Below are positions 34,569 to 43,307 of a stretch of 64,000 bases of DNA, one piece after another. This DNA comes from Erythroxylum novogranatense (taxonomy: Eukaryota > Streptophyta > Magnoliopsida > Malpighiales > Erythroxylaceae): contig CM057231.1 in NCBI GenBank assembly GCA_029891385.1, positions 20,429,300 through 20,493,299 on the forward strand, given 5' to 3'. The position numbers and the translations under genes are program-made. Numbering within the stretch: the first letter of the stretch is position 1; every line of letters starts with the position of its first letter. A model generated the notes under the pieces. It saw nothing but the letters and a program-made list of their open reading frames with translations. It was not told the DNA's origin and made no database searches.

Positions 34569-35998
34569 ATGGCTCTTACCCGTCTTTCTCTTGCGATCTC
34601 CGTCCTCCTTCTGCCATTGTTGATCAACTCTGCAAGGGATTACGGCTACGGCACTGAGACGGACAGTGTAAAGTCGAACTATCAGCCAACACAAGGTCCA
34701 GCAGCACCATACACCGTAAAAGCAAACAATGAGCCAACTTCATACACAGTCCAACAAGAAAATGCCCCAAGACCTAAGCAAGATGAAGTCAAACAAGATT
34801 ACAACTCCAAATCATCATCAGATGAAGTTAAATCAGATGTTAGGACAGATTACAGCCGCAAAACATCACCAGAGGCTGTCAAACCAGATTACACGTCAAA
34901 ACCAACACCAGATGTTACTAAGCCTCATTACGGTGCTACTCCAAAGCCATTTGCTGTTAAGCTCGATGACATCCCAAAATCAAAACCCGATGCTGATTTT
35001 GTTAAACCCAATCATAGCCCAAAGCCTACAACAGATGATGCCAAACCATACAATACACCTGGTACTCAATCAGAAAATGTAAAACCTGCCTATAACCCTG
35101 ATGCTGTGGAATCGGAGACTGTTAAGCCAGCTTACCACCCTAATTCAGAACCAGACGCAACCAAGACGGATAAATATTCAAGCTCAAAACCCGACATTGC
35201 CGAAACTGATTACAATTCGAAGCCAGAAATAACCGTTCCTAAGCCTCAAAAAGAATTTAGTTCAAAACAGACTCCTGACACAACAAGCTACAATAGCGTA
35301 ACATCAACACCTAGAAATGCCAAACGGAATGACGAACTAAAACCAGAATCGAGTGGAGTAACAACTGACTATGGGAATGGGCCAAAACCATATCTTGGAC
35401 AAAAACTAACCGTACCAAAGTTAGACAATGGGGTGTTGAATTACGGGGATGTCTCAGAAGCAGAAAGCTCTCTTCCTATTGGCATCGAAGGGCTTGTACT
35501 ATGCAAATCAGGCTCCGACTATGTTCCTATCCAAGGTAATATCCACACAAAACTTTTCTGCATATCTTGAATTCATGCATCCGTGCATAAAAGTTCTTCC
35601 TTTGTGTTACGATAAGAGAAAAGGCACTCTCTTTTTTTTTCCCCCTCACAAGGATTGCATCTCTCTGGCAAACAGGGGCTGTTGCAAGGATAGCATGTTC
35701 CACTGTGGACCAAAATGGTTACGAGGCAACACCATTCTCATGCTTGACTGATGAAACCGATGCTAAAGGGTACTTCTTTAGGACATTATCACTGTCAGGA
35801 CTTGACGATAAATTGCAGCTTACAGATTGCAAGGCCTTCCTTGAAAGATCGCCATTGGACACTTGCAATCTCCCAACTGACGTCAACAAGGGGATCAGTG
35901 GTGCGCTCCTCTCTACTTACCGTGTCCTAGCTGAGAAGAAGATCAAGTTGTTCTCTGTCGGGCCTTTCTTCTACACGTCAACCCCTGGTGCTTATTAA
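34569..35998 (+). CDS. Proline-rich cell-wall protein with C-terminal Pollen Ole e 1/extensin-like domain (PRP1/PRP3-like), 2 exons
   Basis: Exon 1 is 34569-35535, the intron 35536-35675 (140 bp, GTAATA...ACAG, phase 1), and exon 2 35676-35998; the spliced product is 429 residues. Reading through the intron would stop at 35570. Residues 1-22 are a signal peptide (MALTRLSLAISVLLLPLL then NSA), so the protein is secreted to the wall. Residues about 25-295 are low complexity, rich in Lys, Pro, Asp, Ser, Thr and Tyr, with loose repeats of the type KPDY..KPTPD..KP about 13-16 residues apart. There are no SPPPP motifs. Residues about 305-429 form the Ole e 1-like domain: GLVLCKSGSDY, VARIAC, GYFFRTLSL, CKAFLERSPLDTC, VNKGISG and LFSVGPFFYT, with five cysteines (312, 330, 345, 374, 386). 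N-terminus (MALTRxSLAI) and C-terminus (VNKG..G, LFSVGPFxYT) resemble Arabidopsis PRP3/PRP1, which act in root-hair walls. Role by homology: a structural protein cross-linked through Tyr/Lys. All features of a working gene are present. Confidence 0.93.
35536..35675 (+). other. Intron of the PRP-like gene
   Basis: Donor CAAG|GTAATA and acceptor GGCAAACAG|GGG, with a long pyrimidine tract (TTTTTTTTTCCCCC) at 35632-35646. Splicing joins G to GG to form a Gly codon and restores the domain motif IQGAVARI. The position, just after the first cysteine block of the Ole e 1 domain, supports the model. Confidence 0.88.
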
Positions 35999-36167
35999 GA
36001 TTTGTTCTTATGTTCACACCACACTATTGATTCTATTATTTATTTGTTGCTATTACATGTCTAATTGTCTTTGCTTTGAGCTTCTATGAAGGAGACCTGA
36101 TCTGATTCTAATTTCTTATTGTTGTAATTTATGGGTGATTAATGTAATTGTATTAAGAGTTTTTGGT

Positions 36168-36173
36168 AATAAA
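36168..36173 (+). terminator. Poly(A) signal of the PRP-like gene
   Basis: AATAAA 170 bp after the stop codon, preceded by the T/G-rich run TGTAATTGTATTAAGAG, as is usual for plant 3' ends. Confidence 0.6.
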
Positions 36174-36199
36174 ATTTTCTTATTCATTTGTAAATTTAT

Positions 36200-36976
36200 C
36201 TAAAATAGTTAATTGTTGATTTTCTATTTAAAATTTTTATTTTATTTTTAATATTTTCATAATTTATGAAAACAATAAAAAAATGTTTTTAAATATAGTA
36301 TGATGCCTAAATAGAAAAGAAGGTTAAAGTTTTGTACCAAAAGAAAGAAAAATCAGGTGTTAAATTATTTTTGTTTTTGAATTCAAAATTTTCTGAAAAT
36401 TTAGAAATCTTTACTTTTCCTAAAGTTCTTAAAACAAACTGCTATGGGTCTAGATAGCCGAATTATTACAAAATTTTCTTCCTCTACATTATTTATAATA
36501 CCTATAAAAGTACAAAGAAAAGAAATATCCAATTAAAATATGTAAGTTTTCAATTCATCCTAATAGACAAATATATATATTTATATTTATTGAAAATCAA
36601 TATATGAAATTTTAAGTGATAAAATATTTTAAATAATAATATTGGTTGAACTCAAAAAATATTTGTCTAATATATTTTCTTGTTGAATAATAAATTAAAT
36701 TAAATTAAGAAAGAAATAATTTCTTTAAAGGAGAAGGAAAATAAATTCTCTTAATCTCTTAATATTGATGTGGTGTAAATTCCACTCCATCAAAATATGA
36801 AAACATTATCTTTTTTGAAAATTTATTTATATTTATTTCTAAATATGGTAAGGAAACCTTATCTTATAAAGTACATGAAGAAAAGTTTCACAAAGTGAAC
36901 TTATAGAACATGTATGTTACCAAAATAAAGACAACAAATAGTAAGTTAATTCATAAGTGTTAGCAATAAGGTGAAG
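36200..36976. other. AT-rich intergenic stretch
   Basis: Strongly AT-rich with T and A runs. No open frame of note, no RNA gene and no repeat partner elsewhere in the window. It separates the gene from the gypsy element that begins at 36977. Confidence 0.6.
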
Positions 36977-37749
36977 TATCACGACCCCAATCTTGGACCA
37001 TGACCGACACCAAAGGAGCAATAAACCCAAGGTTTACTAAATCCTTAGCAAGACCAAAATACCGTCAAATTCCTATATCTATAATAAAGATAAATTTTCA
37101 AAATTATCAAATTCATAATTGTAAAAATCAAATAGTTCTAACAATATGCAATCATCAATTGCCTATAACATTAAGATAGTTAATACAAGGAAAATCTAAC
37201 ATATACAAGACTATTGTGACTCTAGAGTCAAATGTCACTGACAAACATACATCAAATCGTCTGAGAGGAAGAAGATCGACGAAGTACCCTGTTAAAAGAG
37301 ATCCGAAAAGAAGATCATGGAAAAAGGTTAAGCGGAGTCAAACCTTGCTGAGTAAATTAATAATATGGTTATGTTATGCATTCCTATGGATTTCAAATGA
37401 TACACATATATTCTTAATGTATTATATCTATAAATGCAATTTCATAACATAATGATTTTGTTCATAAACATGAATGCATTTTTCATAGCAATATCATGTC
37501 ACATAATCATCACAATCCCAAATCACAATTAATAGTGGAGGATTGACAACTGACCTTATAGCATACCTCTTACCCAAAAATTATAGTCATAAGGACTCTT
37601 TTGTTCAGCACGAGTCACTTAGTCCAATGTAGTGGACTATCATTCGAGAGCCACACTCAACCGAATTGTCACAGCCTCACTATGACATGATTGTCATCCA
37701 AGAGCTAGCTTGATTGAATCGCCACACTTATCATACCTCTAATATACCA
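36977..37749 (-). repeat. Left LTR of gypsy 36977-59046, outer part
   Basis: Aligns with 56658-57450 of the right LTR: the same order of words CCTATATCTATAATAA, CACTTAGTCCAATGTAGTGGA and GAATCGCCACA. Alignment stops near 37749, where the nested LTR begins. Confidence 0.8.
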
Positions 37750-38283
37750 TGAAAGGACCTATCTTAGAATTCCCCTTTAGAACCCAAGTGAAGGCCTCCC
37801 GGTGACCCCACGATAGTCCTCCAATCAATATCTGATTCGACCGAAGGGTTCGCTCAAAACCAAGTCGTTCAACTGTTTAAAACGTTTTACACTTTAATAA
37901 TTAAGAGCACCGAAAATAGTGGAAATTTTTGTTTCTATCATTTTATTAAAAATTTCGACAGCATAACAACTACATTTTGACATTCTCAAAATTTTTAAAA
38001 GCCCTATAAAAGTTGAAAACATTTCTATATTCACACCAATTTCTCAACTACAAATTTTTTGACTTTAAATCCACTCACAAACAACCCAAACAAATATCTA
38101 TCAACAGTCACTATAATAAAATTTTAAAAGCTAAGACATATTCATGCATTTCATTTAAAAACTTTTATAAACATCTTTTTTTTACACAAATGTACATAGC
38201 AAAATGACACAAGCATAGCAGCATCCGACAATACAACTAATCTTGAGGTGAAGTCCCAATTATTGCAGCACTTGTACATATAC

Positions 38284-39374
38284 CTGGGGTAGGTTGTTTA
38301 AAAACATAAAAATAAGGATGAGTTAAATGTGCTCAGTGAGTTTAATCAGTTTACAAGAAAATTAAACTTTTCATAACAATATAATAGCAATATTCCATAT
38401 AATCATAAAGCTTATGGTAAAACATTTTTCATAACAATTTATTCGTGCATCAAAAAATTTGAAAATAACATAGCATTTCGTAAAACACAATTTCAAATGT
38501 TTTTGAAAAACTATTTCGAAATTAAGCTCATCATATAAAATTTTTTATTTCTCATTTTCCTTAATCAATAAATAGTGGTGGCAATAAGTTTCCTAAAAAA
38601 TTTAATACTGAAAAATAAATCAACCACTAGCATTGGTACCATACGGTACATCTCAAATCACTTTTAACATAAATAGTGGCGACATTACTATTTTCATGAC
38701 TTTCCTTACTCAACATAGCCCACCCCAAGTTTCTTTACCTTATGGTACAATAGGCATAAATTCACAAAACTAGTTCTACATTACTTACCTACGACTGGTT
38801 AATTACTAGTTACAGAGCTGGTTCTACCTCGCTTACCCATAACAGGTTAACTGCTATAGATTAGTAGTTACTGAACTAGTTCTGCATCGCTTACCCGTAA
38901 CAAGTCATAGAGTTGATTCTGCATTGCTTACCCGTGAATGGTTAACCACTATTTACGAAGCTGGTTCTACATCACTTACCCGTTATAAGTTAACAGTCAT
39001 AAATATACCAGTAAAATAACATGTATAAAGCCTATCGGTGCACCATAAGCAAAAGTAACTCTTACATTTACAACTCATCTTACTTTCTAAATCAAGTATG
39101 AGAGGATTCATAAGTGAATTATTTCAATATAACTCCCATTCATGTAAAATTTAACTCTCAAATTAAAACTTATATATTGCCAAAGCATACACTTATAGTA
39201 GCAATATTCACTTATAAAATATCATTTGAATAAAACTCAACATAAATATTCATTTCATAATCAAATGAAAACAATTTGCATAAAATCAATTTAAAGAACA
39301 CCCATATGTCATTAATTCTTTGCAAATTCTTTTGCAAAGAATTTAGTCATATAAAATAATTAAAATAAACTCAC
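38284..39374 (-). other. Intron-like segment in nested LTR (putative)
   Basis: 1091 nt on the minus strand between GTGAGTTTA and AACCTACCCCAG. It contains the tandem array at 38771-39005. Donor and acceptor correspond to those of the other LTRs, though the two-hairpin block is weak here. Confidence 0.3.
38771..39005. repeat. Degenerate tandem array, about five units of 40-60 bp
   Basis: Units follow the pattern CTGGTTCTACATC..CTTACCCGTAACAGGTTAAC with variable spacers (starts near 38771, 38816, 38875, 38910 and 38956). Units pair internally or with neighbours (GTTAAC.. against ..GTTAC), giving potential hairpins. It lies inside the intron-like part of the nested LTR. Confidence 0.7.
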
Positions 39375-40532
39375 ATCTTGCTAGTTTCCTTTTCACCACT
39401 TCGAAACCCTTCAGTTGGCTTCATTTTTTAATCCGAAATTCTAATACCAATACATTCAACTCCTTAATACATTTTTCAATTAAATATACCGTAAACCATG
39501 TCAACTTCATTAATTTCCTTATACACTCCATATACTAATTTTTCTCCACATAATAACGTAACACTTCATTTAATAATTCCAATTGTAACATCCTGTCACC
39601 GATGGGAAGGTTATATTGGTAAATTGGGACGGGATAGGATTTTACCGCATAATACCGACTGAACATTCATTTGGCCTCTAATTGTAGAGGATTGATTCAT
39701 TTGACACATGCACATATAGGTACATGAATTCATAACATTTTCCCGGCGTTTCATTTTGAATATGATATGAATTGTGACTTGTGAGAGAATTAGATTTAAT
39801 TATGATTTGTTCGGAATTTTGGAATAATCGAGTTTGAATATTGAGTTGGAAATGTACTAGAGTGATCACCAGTTGACAGTGAACTTGAGGAAATCTTTCT
39901 GGAAATTCGAGAGAAAAAAGTCCGGATCGGAAACTTTCCGAGTGTTGGACAAATTGACTGCATAGTATAAGAATAACTGGTAAATAGCTATAGAAATTTA
40001 GAAATATGATTCTAAGAATTTAATTTGTCGAGCCATTAAAATTTGGAGACAAATTGGACTGGAAATGACCATGAAAAGAGTAACAGATTTACATGCCTTA
40101 TGAGGAAAAGGGGCAAAAGACTTAGTGATTAACCTTTAAATACTTAAGGTTAAAAGAGGAGAAGAAATGGAGGTTTCATTTCTTAGGGCTCGACGTTGAT
40201 CTTCCTCCTTCTTCCTTGTGATCTTGTTTCCTCGTTCCCCGATTCTTGTTTGTTTACTACTCCTTGTGCAAAGTCTTGCAAGATCCCTAAAGGAAGAGGT
40301 TGATTGTGAAGGTTTGGAAGCTAAATCGTGGAGGATAGGGTTGGAGGAGATTTCGAAGATTTGAAGATCAAGCTTGATTGGTAAGTGATTTTGGCTCCAA
40401 TGTTGTTTATTTATTAGAAAAATACATTCATGTGTTGATTTTTGCGGAAGATGGGGTAGTTAAGGGTGTTTAATACTAGTTTTAGAGAGAGAAAGAGGAA
40501 AAAGGAAATCGGAGAAGACGAACCAGTGCTGC

Positions 40533-40712
40533 ACGTCGCGACGAGGAAATGTTTAGACGTCGCGACGAGGAAACGCTTATACGCCGCGACGAGCAAGGTG
40601 GGACGTCGCGGCGAGCCTGAAATATTGACACCGCGGCGAGCATTGTTTCACGTCGTGGCGAGCGACTCCAACACGTCGCGACGAGCGTCTGCACGTCGCG
40701 GTGAGGACCAGA
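40533..40712. repeat. Phased GC-rich palindrome array
   Basis: Eight copies of ACGTCGCGACGA or close variants start at about 40533, 40557, 40581, 40603, 40628, 40650, 40673 and 40693, so the spacing is 20-25 bp. The core CGTCGCGACG is a perfect palindrome. Spacers between cores are unrelated in sequence. It lies 640-820 bp upstream of the donor-like site of the same LTR. Confidence 0.85.
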
Positions 40713-41354
40713 TTTCTGAACTGTTTTAATTTGGTTTTTGGGGCATAACTAATTGTGTAGACCTCCAATTGAGGTGATGTTTGATTTGTTATGATCTAGA
40801 GAACGAGGTCTACAATTGAGGAAAAAAATGAGACTTGAATTCGGATTTTTTGAGATCTCTTTTAGTGAAAGAAAGTTAAGAATGTGATTGTATTGCAGCC
40901 TAAGGATAGTTTCATGGCAAAGGGGTTTTAATTGCGAGATTTATGAATGTGAATTCGATGCTATTGGAGTTTTTAATAAGTGAATTTGATCTAGTTCAAA
41001 ATGAAAATTGGTTTTGAGATCTTGTGAGATTAGTCTAGTGTACATGAATTGGCAAATGGAACTAATTGGTATAAACGAAATTGGTGAGTTCTACGGTATG
41101 TTATCGAATTGAAATTAGGCCTTGTTGAGCGATTGAGTAAAAGGTTAGTCTGTGACATCAGAAAGTGGAAATGGGAAGTAGCTCCGGGAAAGTCATGAAT
41201 AGGCATAGTACATCTTTTATTCAAGGCATGTGCATCATTAATTATGTTGACTGTGCATTTTGTAATGAATAAAATTAATTGATTGTTATAGAGCCGATGG
41301 ATCGATAATCCACGGACAGTGCGGGAGCTTCCAGGCAACAGCTAGGAAGTTCAG

Positions 41355-42263
41355 GTGAGTAACCTAGTTGGTTCCTCATCCTTTATGTATTTAATATCTT
41401 GCAATGATGCCATGTGGAGATAATGGAGGGATATATGTGTTTGTTTTGATTGATTTCGGACCACGGGTGTCCGAAGTATTTGAATGTGATATTGAAGTGC
41501 AAATTGTGTATACTGTATGTGAATGCTACTATGAAATGATTGTGAATGTGATTTGATACATGTTCATTGTATATATATGTATATGACTGAATATGGGCCG
41601 AGGAAAAGGTGAAACTCCTTATAATTGTGATAAACGAATTCCATAATTGGTTAATAAATAATGGTTGTGACTGGAGCTGCCACTGAGAGGGATTAGTGCA
41701 TACCCAGAGGGCTCTCCTATCCCTAATGTGAGTGGGCAGTAGTGCATATCCTGAGGGCTCTCCTACTTGCCTAAAATGCGATTACTGTGTAACGAAAGGA
41801 AATAGTGCATACCCAGAGGGCTCTCCTATCCCTAATATGAGCGGGCAGTAGTGCATACCCTGAAGGCTCTCCTACTTGCCTAAAATGCGATTATCACATC
41901 GAACCGAGCCTTGAGCTCGAGGGAGTCATGTATACCAGAGGGCTCTCCTACTCCCTAAGTGTGTCTCAATTTCATATCATTAAGCTCCAATACAACTTAG
42001 AAAAGAATGGATAATAATGAGAAAAGTTCATGAGTGTAACTTTTATGTGTGAATGTGGGAAAAAGGTGTTAATGTTGTATATTCGTCTAATAAGTGTTAT
42101 ATGGTGATATCGAATGTGTAAAAGTGACAATGCCTGAGATAATTTGAATTGTGACAATATGGGATATTATATGAATTGTTGTATATGCATGAGTTGGGTA
42201 GACCATCGATGATGGTTTCTCACTGAGTTCGCAAACTCACCCAACATTGCAATTATTTTTCAG
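41355..42263 (+). other. Intron-like segment in solo LTR (putative)
   Basis: 909 nt. TTCAG|GTGAGTAAC is a near-perfect U1-type donor and AATTATTTTTCAG|G a good acceptor. Perfect stems precede the acceptor: ACCATC-GAT-GATGGT (42203-42217) and TGAGTT-CGCA-AACTCA (42224-42239). Confidence 0.45.
41680..41957. repeat. Alternating tandem hairpin array
   Basis: The word AGTGCATACCCAGAGGGCTC and variants recur at 41695, 41741, 41804 and 41850, with a diverged fifth copy near 41924. Spacing alternates 46 and 63, giving a 109-bp higher-order unit. Flanks pair (AGGGAT with ATCCCT; GGGCAGT with ACTTGCC), so each unit can fold into a hairpin. Confidence 0.8.
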
Positions 42264-43307
42264 GAATTGGCAAGTACCCCGTTAGACAAACGGGAGTATG
42301 ATTACTGCAAGCAAGGCAGAGTTTAGTGTCGGGATCAGTCTCATGTCTGCATTTGAGTCATTTTGGTACATTGTGTTTTCGCAGATAAATATTGTTATTG
42401 TACTGGGCCCAAATTGGCTGTGAATATATGTATGTATGAATGGTTTTATGACTGAAATAGGATTTTGATTGAAAATGTTTTTGTATCGTGGCCCAAATTG
42501 ATTACCGATATCTGCGCACTCTATTGGTTTCAAATTAGAAATTAATTGAGTTTCCGAGTTTTAAGTTGATGTGACTGTTCTAGCATACCACCCTCGTGGG
42601 TCACGGGCTCGGATATCACCGTCAATGTCGAGTCTCGCGGGAGTGGGGTGCTACACCAATACCACAAATACACTTAATGACCATCCTGAATTACATTCAC
42701 TTGGTCATTACATCATAACTATGCTTTTATACCAAAAATATCTTTAAGGCTAAAATTAAAATATTATACATCAAACTCTTCCAATTCAATTCCATTTGAT
42801 TTCTAACACTTAAAAATCAATCTAAATTCACTTCCATGACATTTTAGTACACACATTTAAGCCATAAAATGTCATTAACAATGTTTTTACAAATTAAGCT
42901 CTCTAGGTCGAATTTGAACCAAAACCAATTCCAAATCAATTACTTTTCATTTCTTTACTTCATTAGCATCAAAATAATGCTATTAACATCATAAAACATC
43001 AAATAGAATTTTGGATCATAACATATTTAAAAAAATCTAACCTTGGCTGAAAACTCATCTAATCATTTCCATAGTTTTTCTTTCATTCTTTCATCATCAA
43101 ACTAACTTCTTAGTGACATTCATTACTTGTAAATCACCAAATAACAACATAAGACACTTTAGGCAATAGATCTCCCCTTTTGACCAAGTATGACCAAGGA
43201 TCCATACACCTGATTCACATGATTTTCTTCTCTGAATTGCTTTCAATGCAATAAGACCTTGATATTACATTAAAAGGTTGTAATCACACCATCAAAACCA
43301 AATCTAA

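Larger units (their letters stand above)
39584..42655 (+). mobile_element. Solo gypsy-type LTR, 3072 bp
   Basis: It starts TGTAACATCCTGTCACC and ends GGGGTGCTACA, flanked by CCAAT (39579-39583 and 42656-42660). It contains no polyprotein. In order it has the dense GC palindrome array (40533-40712), donor TTCAG|GTGAGTAACC (41355), a tandem hairpin array (41680-41957), the twin hairpins (42203-42239) and acceptor TTATTTTTCAG (42263). This is the clearest copy of the shared LTR module. Confidence 0.9.

Noticed and set aside
34729..35082. Second frame inside exon 1 of the PRP-like gene
   Set aside because: Shift-frame shadow of a low-complexity repeat; no signal peptide or conserved motif.
35449..35751. 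Open frame spanning the exon-intron-exon boundary
   Set aside because: It runs through the intron in the wrong register. The spliced model restores the Ole e 1 domain motifs on both sides.
40533..40712. CRISPR-like array (short repeat, about 12-bp spacers)
   Set aside because: The repeats are only about 12 bp and palindromic, the spacers are of similar length, and the array lies inside a plant LTR. The context is eukaryotic and no cas-like gene exists.
40466..40729. Open frame of 87 codons through the GC array (and opposite-strand frames)
   Set aside because: The frame exists because the GC-rich repeats lack stops. Arg-rich output is seen on both strands and there is no conservation.
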